Part shown: one piece after another, positions 56,625 to 64,000 of the stretch
How the letters are laid out: each line of letters opens with the position of its first letter
How positions within the stretch are numbered: position 1 is the stretch's first letter
Source: Pseudonocardia kunmingensis
Lineage (GTDB): Bacteria; Actinomycetota; Actinomycetes; Mycobacteriales; Pseudonocardiaceae
NCBI RefSeq assembly: GCF_006716445.1
Contig: NZ_VFPA01000001.1
Span: forward strand, 2,356,001 to 2,420,000
Direction: 5' to 3'
Length of the DNA stretch: 64,000 nucleotides
Notes under the pieces: generated by a model
Told to the model about the DNA's origin: nothing
What the model saw: the letters and a program-made list of their open reading frames with translations, nothing else
Database searches by the model: none
Translations under genes and position numbers: made by a program

Positions 56625-56650
56625 GGCGACGAGGGTGCACCCGGCGCGCT

Positions 56651-56684
56651 TGACATGTCAATACTGACATCACAGTTCTGACAT
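56651..56684. promoter_or_regulatory. PadR operator candidate: three TGACAT repeats at 14-bp steps
   Basis: TGACAT occurs at 56651, 56665 and 56679, exactly 14 bp apart. The first is part of the palindrome TGACATGTCA and the last of ACATGT. ATGTCA/TGACAT dyads are typical for PadR-type repressors. A TTGACA (56650-56655) reads as a -35 on both strands. The site separates the PadR gene from the carotenoid oxygenase. Confidence 0.65.
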
Positions 56685-56697
56685 GTAAGCTCCCGGC

Positions 56698-57240
56698 ATG
56701 TCGCTCCCGCACGCCCTGCTCGGGCTGCTCGCCGTCGAACCGCGTAGCGGGTACGAACTCACGAAGGCGTTCACGGCCGAGCTCGGTCGCTACGCCTGGC
56801 AGGCCGGGCACACGAGCATCTACCCGGAGCTGGGCAAGCTCGCCGAACGCGGGCTGGTGGAGGTCACCGAGGAGGGGGCCCGGGGCAGCCGGACCTACTC
56901 CGTGACGCCTGCGGGGTACGCCGAGCTGCGGTCCTGGATGCTCACGCCGCGGCGCCCGGCGAAGGTGCGCAACGAGCAGGTGCTCCGGATGTTCCTGATC
57001 TCCGCGCTGGAACCCGAGGACGCGCTGACCCTGCTGCACGGGATCGCCGACCGCTCGGCGGCCGAGGGCGCCGAGCTGCGCCGCGTCCTGGGGGAGGCAC
57101 CGCCGGAGATCCCCGCGGGCGCCGACGGCTTCGGCTACCTGGCCGCGGAGTACGGGCTGCGCCAGTATGACGCGGTGCACGGCTGGGCGCGCTGGGCGAT
57201 CGAGAAGCTGGAGGCCCGCGCAGGCGCGGAGTCCGCCTGA
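56698..57240 (+). CDS. PadR-family transcriptional regulator
   Basis: A 180-residue winged-helix regulator. The N-terminal PadR domain reads LPHALLGLLAVEPRSGYELTKAF, TSIYPELGKLAERGLVEVTEE and SRTYSVTPAGYAELRSWM. The C-terminal helical VirR-like dimerisation part (about 95-175) follows. Start ATG 56698 lies directly after the repeat operator. Probable local repressor of the divergent carotenoid oxygenase and itself. Confidence 0.9.
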   Translation: MSLPHALLGLLAVEPRSGYELTKAFTAELGRYAWQAGHTSIYPELGKLAERGLVEVTEEGARGSRTYSVTPAGYAELRSWMLTPRRPAKVRNEQVLRMFLISALEPEDALTLLHGIADRSAAEGAELRRVLGEAPPEIPAGADGFGYLAAEYGLRQYDAVHGWARWAIEKLEARAGAESA

Positions 57241-57243
57241 GGG

Positions 57244-58881
57244 TCAGAGCACCTCGGCCACCGCGGCGTCCACGGCGGCACGCAGCAGCGCGTGGCCCTC
57301 CCGCAGCTCCCGCCGCCCCGCGCGCACCTCGACGACACGCAGACCGGGCGCCGGGGCGAGCGCCTCGGCGATGTCGGCGCCGTCCACGCGCGCGTACCCC
57401 GCACCGGTGGCGGCGCACAGCGCGGCCACGTCGACCCCGTGCGGGGTGCCGAAGACCCGCTCGAACGCCGCCTCGTGGGCCGGGGCGCCCTGCTCCAGCA
57501 GGCCGAAGATCCCGCCGCCGTCGTCGTTGAGCACGACGATCGTGAGGTCGGGGCGCGGCTCGTCCGGGCCGATCACGAGGCCGGTGGTGTCGTGCAGCAG
57601 GGTGAGGTCGCCCAGCAGCGCGTACGCGGGACCGTCGTGCACCAGCGCCGCGCCGGCCGCGGTGGAGACCGTGCCGTCGATGCCCGCGACGCCGCGGTTG
57701 GAGAGCACCGTGAGGCCGTTTCGGGGAACGGCGCCCAGCGCGACGTCGCGCACCGGGTTGGACGAGCCCAACAGCAGCTGCGCCCCGTCCGGCAGCGCCG
57801 CGACCAGCGCCCGGGCCAGCCGGAGCCCACCCGGCGCGGAGGGCTCGTCGAGGCCCTTGTCCAGCGCCCGCGCAGCGGCGGAGTCGGCGACCTGCCAGCG
57901 GCGCACCCAGGTCGGGTCGGGAGCCAGCGGCGGCATGGCGCCGATGGCGCGGACGGTGCCGGCGACGTCGGTCCACGGCATTCCGCGGGAGTCGGCGAGC
58001 ACGTGGACCGCGACGTCCGGAGCGGCGAGCAGGTTCTGGACGGGCCGGTGCAGCGTCGGACGGCCCGCCACGACCACCTGCGCCGGGCGCAGCGGCGCCG
58101 CCGCCGGGGCGCCGAGCAGCCACGGACCGGTGCGCAGCGCGGCCGGCCACGCCGCCGACGCCGGTTCGGCGATCACCGGGACCGGGAGGTCGTGCAGGCC
58201 GTCGGGCGCGCCGTGCCCGGCGATGACGATCGTGGGAGCGGACGGGTCCAGCGGCAGCGGGTCCGCCTGCCGGGCGACCCGCGGCAGCGCGGTCCACGGC
58301 GCGCCGTCCGCGCGGCCCTCCGGCGCCTCGCCCGCCCCGTCGGGCACGAGCGGCGCCGCGAAGGGCAGGTTCAGGTGCACGGGTCCGGGCGGCCCGCCGG
58401 TGGCACCGGTGGCGGCCGCGACCGCGCGGTCGACGAACGAGCGCCACCGACCGTGCTCGCCGTCCGCGACGCCGCCGTGCACCGCCGATCGCACGGCACC
58501 GCCGAACAGCCCGCTCTGCGCGATGGTCTGGCTGGCGCCGGTCCCGATCATCTCGGGCGGCCGGTCGGCACTGAGCACGACCAGCGGCACGCCGGCGTGC
58601 GAGGCCTCCAGCACCGCCGGGTGCAGGTTGGCCACGGCGGTACCCGACGTCGTGCAGACCGGGACGGGGCGCCCGGAGCGCAGCGCGAGCCCGAGCGCGA
58701 GGAACCCGGCGGTGCGCTCGTCGATGCGCACGTGCAACCGCAGGCGCCCCGCGGCGTCGGCGGCGTGCAGCGCGAACGACAGGGGCGCATTGCGCGAACC
58801 CGGGCACAGGACGGCATCGGAGACGCCGCAGCGGACCAGCTCGTCGACGACGACGCGGGCGTGCATCGTCGACGGGTTCAC
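57244..58881 (-). CDS. menD: 2-succinyl-5-enolpyruvyl-6-hydroxy-3-cyclohexene-1-carboxylate synthase
   Basis: A 545-residue TPP enzyme that adds the succinic semialdehyde unit from 2-oxoglutarate to isochorismate. N-terminal CPGSRNAPLSFAL, CTTSGTAVANLHPAVLEASHAGVPL and SADRPPEMIGTGASQTI are MenD signatures, including the catalytic Glu. The TPP motif runs LLGDLTLLHDTTGL to LNDDGGGIFGLLEQ. It ends tail-to-tail with padR, 3 bp apart. With menF, menG and menJ it forms the menaquinone group of this region. Confidence 0.93.
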   Translation of the reverse strand: MNPSTMHARVVVDELVRCGVSDAVLCPGSRNAPLSFALHAADAAGRLRLHVRIDERTAGFLALGLALRSGRPVPVCTTSGTAVANLHPAVLEASHAGVPLVVLSADRPPEMIGTGASQTIAQSGLFGGAVRSAVHGGVADGEHGRWRSFVDRAVAAATGATGGPPGPVHLNLPFAAPLVPDGAGEAPEGRADGAPWTALPRVARQADPLPLDPSAPTIVIAGHGAPDGLHDLPVPVIAEPASAAWPAALRTGPWLLGAPAAAPLRPAQVVVAGRPTLHRPVQNLLAAPDVAVHVLADSRGMPWTDVAGTVRAIGAMPPLAPDPTWVRRWQVADSAAARALDKGLDEPSAPGGLRLARALVAALPDGAQLLLGSSNPVRDVALGAVPRNGLTVLSNRGVAGIDGTVSTAAGAALVHDGPAYALLGDLTLLHDTTGLVIGPDEPRPDLTIVVLNDDGGGIFGLLEQGAPAHEAAFERVFGTPHGVDVAALCAATGAGYARVDGADIAEALAPAPGLRVVEVRAGRRELREGHALLRAAVDAAVAEVL

Positions 58882-59023
58882 GGCCGGAGCCTAGGCCGTG
58901 CCCTGCGGGCCCTGGTCGATGGGCTTCGTGATCCAGGCGTTCCCCGGCAAGGCGGAGGCGCGAGCCGTCGTAGGCGGATACCCGGTCGGGCCGACAACGC
59001 GGCCAGGGCATGCAGGGTGCGGC

Positions 59024-59752
59024 CTATGTGGGGATGACCTCGAAGGCGGCGGCGAGGCGGGCTCCGGGCAGCCGGGCGGCGTCGGCCTCGGCGTTGCCGC
59101 GCAGGAACGGCTCGGGGTCGGCCATCGGCCCGCCCAGCGCCTCGAGGTAGGCCTTGTGCGCCCGCAGCGACGCGACGCCGCGCTCGAACGCCTCCGCGAC
59201 GTCCACCCCGTGCGTGCTCCGCGGTGAGGCCAGCACGAGCACCTCGCGCACCCCGCTCCACGGCTCGCCGATCTCGGGGAAGAGCCAGCGGTTGGCCGCG
59301 TCGCGGACGGCGTCGAGCGTGGCCTGCCCGACCACCCGGTGGTCGGCCATGTTGAGGTGTCCACCGGGGAACGTGTCGTGGTGGTTGACGGTGATCACCA
59401 CTTCCGGCCGGTGCCGCCGGATCGCGGCGGCGATGTCGCGGCGTAGCGGGATGCTGTAGGTGATCAGGCCGTCGGGGTGGTCGAGGAACTCCACGGTGCT
59501 GACGCCCACCTCGGCGGCCGCCGCCCGCTGCTCGGCCTCCCGCAGCGGCCCGCACTCGGCCGGCGGCAGCGTGTCGATGCCCGCCTCGCCGCTGGTGGCC
59601 AGCAGGTAGGCGACGTCACGGCCCTGCGCCGTCCACCGCGCGATGGCGGCAGCGCCGCCGTACTCGAGGTCGTCGGGGTGGGCGACGACCGCGAGCGCGC
59701 GGGAGAAGTCGTCGGCGTAGGGCTGGAGGTCCGGCTGCGGGTTCTCGACCAT
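59024..59752 (-). CDS. PIG-L family deacetylase
   Basis: A 242-residue LmbE/PIG-L zinc deacetylase. The first motif AVVAHPDDLEYGG supplies His, the catalytic Asp and second Asp; a further His is in NMADHRVVGQATLDAV. The segment ITVNHHDTFPGGHLN is also conserved. Relatives include mycothiol-pathway MshB and Mca, but the C-terminal half differs enough to leave the substrate (N-acetylglucosaminyl compound) open. Start ATG 59752. The 142-bp gap to menD has no clear feature. Confidence 0.85.
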   Translation of the reverse strand: MVENPQPDLQPYADDFSRALAVVAHPDDLEYGGAAAIARWTAQGRDVAYLLATSGEAGIDTLPPAECGPLREAEQRAAAAEVGVSTVEFLDHPDGLITYSIPLRRDIAAAIRRHRPEVVITVNHHDTFPGGHLNMADHRVVGQATLDAVRDAANRWLFPEIGEPWSGVREVLVLASPRSTHGVDVAEAFERGVASLRAHKAYLEALGGPMADPEPFLRGNAEADAARLPGARLAAAFEVIPT

Positions 59753-59791
59753 GGCGTGATCCTGCCCGCGCGAACGCGCAACTCGCCATGC

Positions 59792-59937
59792 CCGAACGGG
59801 AGACTCGCCCGGTCCGAACGGGAGACTCGCGCTGTCCGAACGGGAGACTCGCGCGGGGGTGGTGTGCCCTCCCGCGCGAGTCTCCCGTTTCGGCAGGGCG
59901 AGTCTCCCGTTTCGGCAGGGCGAGTCTCCCGTCTCGA
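59792..59937. repeat. mirror array of 22-bp-period repeats
   Basis: Three direct copies of CCGAACGGGAGACTCGC (starting 59792, 59814, 59836) face three inverted copies of the form GCGAGTCTCCCGTTTCGG (starting 59876, 59898, 59920). All are 22 bp apart. The centre has a GCGCGGG/CCCGCGC stem. The whole 146 bp can fold into one ~60-bp hairpin. It lies between the end of the ABC operon and the PIG-L gene. Confidence 0.85.
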
Positions 59938-59945
59938 CGCGGGGT

Positions 59946-60845
59946 TCAGCCCTTCTCGGCCCCTGCGGTGAGGCCTTCGGTGAGCAGCCGCTCGCTCGCG
60001 AAGAAGACCACGACGATCGGGATCGTGATGATCACCGATCCCGCCATCAGCACGGTGGTCGGGATCTCGATGCTGCCCGCGAGCTGGGACAGGCCGAGCG
60101 ACACGGTCCACCGGTCGCGCTCCTCGATCAGGAACAGCAGCGCGAACAGGAACTCGTTCCACGCGATCATGAAGATGAACAGCGCGTTCGCGATGATCGC
60201 CGGCATGGCCAGCGGCAGGCTGACCCGCCGCATGACGCCCAGCCGGGAGCAGCCGTCGATCGCGGCGGCCTCCTCGAGGCTGACCGGCACGGTGTCGAAG
60301 TAGTTGCGCAACATGTAGATCGAAACCGCCACGACCTGCGAGATGTAGACGATCAGCAGGCCGACGAGCGTCCCGCGCAGGCCGATCCGGGTGAAGAACA
60401 CGAACAGCGGGACGGCGAGCAGGATCGGCGGGAACAGGTAGACCGCCAGGAACAGCACGCTGACCTGGCGGTGGCCGAAGAACCGCAGGCGGCTCACCGC
60501 GTAGGCACCGGGCAGCGCGACCAGCAGGGTGAGCGCCACGGTGCCGAGCGCGACGAGCGCGCTGTTCGCGATGAAGCTCAGGAAGCCCTGCCCGCCGGCC
60601 GACGGCGGCGCGACCACGCTCGCGTAGCTGCCGAGCTCGACCTCGGACGGGGGCAGCCAGAGCGCGCCCGGGTCCTGCAGCACCCGGTCGAGCGGGCGCA
60701 GCGACAGCAGGACCATGTAGTAGAACGGGAAGACCGTGATGACCAGCAGGAACAGGATCATCATGACCCGGAGCACGCCGAACACCCGCGTCTCGACGGT
60801 GTCGCGGCTCCAGCCCCGCCGCGCGGGCGCTGCCGCGGTGGCCAT
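59946..60845 (-). CDS. carbohydrate ABC transporter permease (MalG-like)
   Basis: A 299-residue inner-membrane permease with six helices. The EAA loop that contacts the ATPase reads EEAAAIDGCSRLGVMRRVSLPLAMPAI, matching EAAxxDGAxxxxxxxxIxLP. N-terminus is short and basic, then VFGVLRVMMILFLLVITVFPFYY. Partner of the upstream MalF-like permease and binding protein. Start ATG overlaps the previous stop (TGATG). Substrate probably a sugar or glycoside. Confidence 0.9.
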   Translation of the reverse strand: MATAAAPARRGWSRDTVETRVFGVLRVMMILFLLVITVFPFYYMVLLSLRPLDRVLQDPGALWLPPSEVELGSYASVVAPPSAGGQGFLSFIANSALVALGTVALTLLVALPGAYAVSRLRFFGHRQVSVLFLAVYLFPPILLAVPLFVFFTRIGLRGTLVGLLIVYISQVVAVSIYMLRNYFDTVPVSLEEAAAIDGCSRLGVMRRVSLPLAMPAIIANALFIFMIAWNEFLFALLFLIEERDRWTVSLGLSQLAGSIEIPTTVLMAGSVIITIPIVVVFFASERLLTEGLTAGAEKG

Positions 60846-61855
60846 CACGAACGCTCCTCGCGCGGCGCGAGCCGCCACAGGTAGAGCCCGACGAGCAGCG
60901 CGAGGATCGCGGCGAGCACCAGCGCCTGGGCGGCCGCCTCCCCGATGTTGCCGCGCGCGGTGAGGGAGTTGAACACCGAGACCGCGACGACCTCGGTGCC
61001 GGCGCCGCCGCCGGTGAGCAGGTAGATGTCGTCGAAGCTGTTGAAGGTCCAGATGAACCGCAGCACGGCCAGCACCGCGATCGTCGGCATCAGCTGCGGG
61101 AGCAGCACGTGGCGGAAGCGCTGGGTGAGCGTGGCGCCGTCCACCCGGGCGGCCTCCTCCAGCACGCCCGGCACGGCCTGCAGGCGCGCCGTGAGGAACA
61201 GGAACGCGAACGGGAACGACCGCCACGCCTCGAACGCGATCACGGTGAGCAGCGCCGTCGGCACCCCGAACGTGAGCCCGAGGAGCGTCACCTCGCTGCT
61301 GCGCTGCGACAGGAATGCGATCGGCTCGTCCCAGCCCAGCACCCGGGTGCCCCAGTGGTTGGTCACCCCGAACTGCGGGTTGAGCATCGTGGTCCACGCG
61401 AACGTCGCCGCGACGATCGGTGCGACGTACGGCAGCAGCATCAGCGACCTGACGAACCCGCGCCCGCGGAACGGCCTGCGCAGCGCGAGCGCCGCGGCGA
61501 GGCCGATCCCGATCGCACCGGCCGTGCCGAGCACCGAGTAGGCGAGCGTGGTGGCCAGCGCGCTCCAGAACGACCCCGCCCCGAACACGTTGTCGAAGTT
61601 GGCCAGGCTGAACTCGCCGAACAGCCCGGCGCTGCGCAGGTTCAGCAGCCGGAGGCGCTGGAAGGCCAACAGCACCGTCCACAGGATGGGGACGACCACC
61701 ATCACCACGACGATGACCAGCGTCGGGGAGATCAGTGCGAGGCCCGCGCGGGCGTCCGCGCTCGCCAGCGTGCGCCCACTGCCGCGCTTCCGGCCGCGCT
61801 TCCGGCCGGTGCCGGGCGGTGGCGCGGCGGGCGCCCGCACCGCGCCGGCCGTCAC
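60845..61855 (-). CDS. carbohydrate ABC transporter permease (MalF-like)
   Basis: A 336-residue permease. After a ~40-residue basic cytoplasmic lead (GRKRGRKRGSGR), six helices follow, with the EAA loop LEEAARVDGATLTQRFRHVLLPQLMPTI. It pairs with the MalG-like protein to form the channel. Start GTG 61855 overlaps the binding-protein stop (GTGA). No ATPase gene lies in the operon; actinobacteria often share one such as MsiK (family knowledge). Confidence 0.9.
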   Translation of the reverse strand: MTAGAVRAPAAPPPGTGRKRGRKRGSGRTLASADARAGLALISPTLVIVVVMVVVPILWTVLLAFQRLRLLNLRSAGLFGEFSLANFDNVFGAGSFWSALATTLAYSVLGTAGAIGIGLAAALALRRPFRGRGFVRSLMLLPYVAPIVAATFAWTTMLNPQFGVTNHWGTRVLGWDEPIAFLSQRSSEVTLLGLTFGVPTALLTVIAFEAWRSFPFAFLFLTARLQAVPGVLEEAARVDGATLTQRFRHVLLPQLMPTIAVLAVLRFIWTFNSFDDIYLLTGGGAGTEVVAVSVFNSLTARGNIGEAAAQALVLAAILALLVGLYLWRLAPREERS

Positions 61856-63243
61856 CGGAGCGAGTCCTGGATCGCGCGCAGCGCGTCGGCGGCCTGCTGC
61901 GCGGCGCCCTGCGCGTCGGTGCCGCCGCTGGTCACCTCGGCGACGGCGGCGGGCACCGGCAGCTCGCCCAGCGACGCGCCGATGAGGTCGCCCTGGCCCT
62001 GGGTGATGCCCCAGCGGGTGAAGTCCTCCGGGCCGGTGGCCAGCGCGTCCAGCACGTCCTGCGGGTAGAACTGCGACAGCGGCCCCTCGGTGTCGACGCC
62101 GACGGGCAGCGTCTCCCAGGTGTCGACGTAGTCGGTGGCGCCGGGCGTGCTGCCGGTGCGCGCAGGGAACTTCCCCTCGGGGGCGAACGCCAGCCAGTCG
62201 ACGTAGCCGTCGCTCAGCATGAACTGCACGAACTGCTGCGCGGGCTCCGTGGCGGCGTCCGCGGTGATCGCCCACGAGATCACCTCGCCGAACTGGGCGG
62301 GCTCGGTGCCGTCCGGCCCCTGCAGGCCGGTGACGATGGCGGTGTTGCGGGCCAGGAACGTCGGGTCGCTCGCACACTCCGGGCAGCTGGGCATGGCGTC
62401 GTTGCGCAGCCCGGCGAGCTCGTCGAGCAGGAACGTCGACCAGACCGCCATCGCGGACTGCCCGGCGAAGTAGGCGGCGCGGACCGTGTCGACGTCCTGG
62501 AGGCCGGGCACCGAGTGCTCGGTGATCAGCCGGCGGTAGAAGTCGAACGCCGCCACGCACTGCGGGCTGTCGATCGTGATCTCGCCTGCCTGGTCCACCA
62601 TCTGGCAGCCGTTGGCCAGCGCGATGTGCTCGAAGGTCTGCTGGGTGAACGCGTCGCCCGGGGCGGTGGCGCCGACGAAGCCCGCCATCTGCTCGGAGTC
62701 GAGCGCCTGCGCGGCGGCGAGGATCGCATCGTAGCTGGTCGGGGCAGGCAGACCCGCGGCGTCGAACAGGTCGCGGCGGTAGTACAGCAGCTGCGACCAC
62801 GCCTCGCTGGGCACCGCGAGCTGCTCCTCGCCCTCCCGCGTCAGCTCCAGCGCGGTGGGGTTCCAGGTCTGCGGCCCCAGCGCGTCGACGACCGCGGCCG
62901 TCGCCTCGCTGTTCACCAGGTCGTTGGCGGCCAGCGTCCGGACCGAGGACAGCGGGATCGAGCCGATCACGTCCGGCAGGTCACCCGCCGCCGCCGACGC
63001 CGTGAGCGTCTGGTTGAACTGGTCCTCCTCCACGCCCACGAGCTCGACCCGGACCCCGGTCTGCTGGGTGAACCGATCGATGATCGCCTGCGTCGCGGCC
63101 ACGCGGTCGGGCAGCGTGTCGGCGGTCCAGACGGTGATGGTGCCGGGGTCGCCCGCGTCCTCGCCCCCGCCGCCGCACGCGGGCAGGAGCAGGAGCGCGA
63201 CCAGCCCGAAGGCCGCTCCGACGCGACGGTGCACGGTTCTCAT
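61852..63243 (-). CDS. extracellular solute-binding lipoprotein, family 1
   Basis: A 463-residue substrate-binding protein of a sugar-type ABC importer. Signal with lipobox LPAC, C23, so lipid-anchored outside. The mature part begins GTITVWTADTLPDRVAATQAII and has the family segments FNQTLTASAAAGDLPDVIG and LLYYRRDLFDAAGLPAPTSYD. It lacks a neighbouring regulator. Start ATG 63243 with GGGGAG 7 nt upstream. First gene of a three-gene operon with the two permeases. Confidence 0.9.
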   Translation of the reverse strand: MRTVHRRVGAAFGLVALLLLPACGGGGEDAGDPGTITVWTADTLPDRVAATQAIIDRFTQQTGVRVELVGVEEDQFNQTLTASAAAGDLPDVIGSIPLSSVRTLAANDLVNSEATAAVVDALGPQTWNPTALELTREGEEQLAVPSEAWSQLLYYRRDLFDAAGLPAPTSYDAILAAAQALDSEQMAGFVGATAPGDAFTQQTFEHIALANGCQMVDQAGEITIDSPQCVAAFDFYRRLITEHSVPGLQDVDTVRAAYFAGQSAMAVWSTFLLDELAGLRNDAMPSCPECASDPTFLARNTAIVTGLQGPDGTEPAQFGEVISWAITADAATEPAQQFVQFMLSDGYVDWLAFAPEGKFPARTGSTPGATDYVDTWETLPVGVDTEGPLSQFYPQDVLDALATGPEDFTRWGITQGQGDLIGASLGELPVPAAVAEVTSGGTDAQGAAQQAADALRAIQDSLR

Positions 63244-63395
63244 CGCTTGGCTCCCCATCGCTCGCGCGGTCGAGTGCCGGACAGTGAACCCCCGGGCGTC
63301 CTGATCCACAACCGCTGAGCGGGTCGCGGCGTTCGGCGACGAGGCGCGGTCGTTCCTCGTGGGCCTGGCCGACCGCTGTCGCACCCTGTGATTCG

Positions 63396-63459
63396 TGATC
63401 GCCGGTTGAGTGCGGTCACTGCTTTGCCCGCAGCAGTGCGTGCACTGAACCGGCGATCA
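63396..63459. repeat. nested hairpin element between ABC importer and ABC-F gene
   Basis: Outer arms of 18 bp (63396-63413 with 63442-63459) differ at one position. An inner 6-bp stem, CACTGC/GCAGTG, lies at 63417-63422 and 63433-63438. Ends are TGATC and GATCA as in the elements at 24202 and 44508. Here both flanking genes start away from it, so a terminator role does not fit and an operator is possible. The rest of the 287-bp gap shows nothing certain. Confidence 0.75.
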
Positions 63460-63530
63460 GCGCACCTCCTGGGCGACCGTGGCGATATGCGTTCTGATCC
63501 GCGCGCGCCGGCCGGTAGCGTGGCCCCGTC

Positions 63531-64000
63531 ATGCCAGCAACGCTCCAGGCCACCGGCCTCGCCGCCGGTCACGGCGCCCGCGTCCTGTTCTCCGGTCTCG
63601 ACCTGGTCGTCGCCCCCGGCGACGTGGTCGGCCTCGTCGGCGCCAACGGGGCCGGCAAGTCCACCCTGCTGCGGCTGCTGGCCGGCGAGCAGGACCCGGA
63701 GGAGGGCAAGGTCCTCGTCAGCCCGCCGGACGCCACGATCGGGCACCTGCCGCAGGAGCCGGACCGCAGGCCCGGCGAGACCGTGGCCGCGTTCCTCGCA
63801 CGGCGCACCGGCGTGGCCGACGCGCAGGTCGCGATGGACTCCGCGGCCGAGGCGCTCGGCACCGGCGCCCCCGGCGTCGACGACCTGTACGCGGCAGCGC
63901 TGGACCGCTGGCTCTCCCTCGGCGGCGCCGACCTGGAGGAGCGCGCCGGCGAGGTCGCCGCGGAGGTCGGGCTCGGCGTCTCCCTCGACGCGGAGATGAC
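63531..64000 (+). CDS. ABC-F ATPase, N-terminal part (cut by window end)
   Basis: Open from ATG 63531 to the window edge without a stop, 156 codons. Begins MPATLQATGLAAGHGARVLF. Walker A is GANGAGKST near residues 38-46, followed by LLRLLAGEQDPEEGKV and a Q-loop region IGHLPQEPD, then an inserted helical stretch before the signature, all typical of soluble ABC-F proteins. Such proteins act on ribosomes (translation factors or antibiotic protection). Which subgroup cannot be told from this part. No membrane domain is seen. Confidence 0.85.
   Translation, partial: MPATLQATGLAAGHGARVLFSGLDLVVAPGDVVGLVGANGAGKSTLLRLLAGEQDPEEGKVLVSPPDATIGHLPQEPDRRPGETVAAFLARRTGVADAQVAMDSAAEALGTGAPGVDDLYAAALDRWLSLGGADLEERAGEVAAEVGLGVSLDAEM

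Noticed and set aside
58898..59227. Small forward frame between menD and the PIG-L gene
   Set aside because: It runs mostly antisense to the PIG-L gene and has no recognisable domain or ribosome-binding site.
59792..59937. Possible CRISPR array (regular 22-bp-spaced repeats)
   Set aside because: Repeats are only 17-18 bp, spacers 4-5 nt, half the copies are inverted, and no cas genes are near. It is a mirror repeat, not CRISPR.

Overview
The window is very GC-rich (roughly 70-75 %), densely packed DNA from an actinobacterium. Gene content points to the Pseudonocardiaceae, and Pseudonocardia is my best guess: a complete type I NADH dehydrogenase operon, menaquinone rather than ubiquinone biosynthesis, a mycobacterial-type HtpX, FrdABCD and KorAB, many GTG starts, and 1-4 nt stop/start overlaps. 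This is inference from protein families; no 16S gene is present.

Layout. 1-11300: the 3' end of a flavin oxidoreductase, a compact methionyl-tRNA synthetase, two acetyltransferases, a hydrolase, a NarL-type two-component pair, TfoX-like and amidohydrolase genes, a RidA/WYL divergent pair, and a MarR-MFS pair. 11300-14720: tRNA-Tyr, yajQ, map, a VOC protein and a class A beta-lactamase, with two copies of a 49-bp hairpin element around tRNA-Tyr and yajQ. 14770-18260: fumarate reductase frdABCD, led by a small cysteine-rich protein gene. 18400-24130: AraC regulator, htpX, enoyl-CoA hydratase and korAB. 24200-26340: an OmpA-like pair and a polyprenyl diphosphate synthase. 26362-42373: the full nuoABCDEFGHIJKLMN operon on the minus strand. 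42479-58881: menaquinone genes (menJ, menG, menF, menD) mixed with glycosyltransferases, inositol monophosphatase, small unknown genes, a carotenoid oxygenase and its PadR neighbour. 59024-64000: a PIG-L deacetylase, a sugar-type ABC importer without its own ATPase, and the start of an ABC-F gene.

The biological theme is anaerobic or microaerobic-capable respiration. Polyprenyl diphosphate synthase, MenF, MenD, MenG and MenJ make and saturate menaquinone. Nuo delivers electrons to it, Frd can take them away to fumarate, and KorAB supplies a ferredoxin-linked alternative to 2-oxoglutarate dehydrogenase. From family knowledge, htpX, grcC, menJ, menG, mgtA and menD also lie close together in Mycobacterium tuberculosis (about Rv0555-Rv0563); here nuo sits among them.

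The most unusual DNA is non-coding: at least five hairpin-type intergenic elements, some duplicated or arrayed. They are a 49-bp hairpin in two copies, a nested hairpin behind korB, a four-to-five unit array behind an acetyltransferase with an internal 170-bp period, a six-copy 22-bp-period mirror hairpin, and a nested hairpin before the ABC-F gene. Several begin on a stop codon, and one encodes the C-terminal tail of methionine aminopeptidase. A secreted-protein gene interrupted by TGA inside its signal peptide is the other clear oddity.
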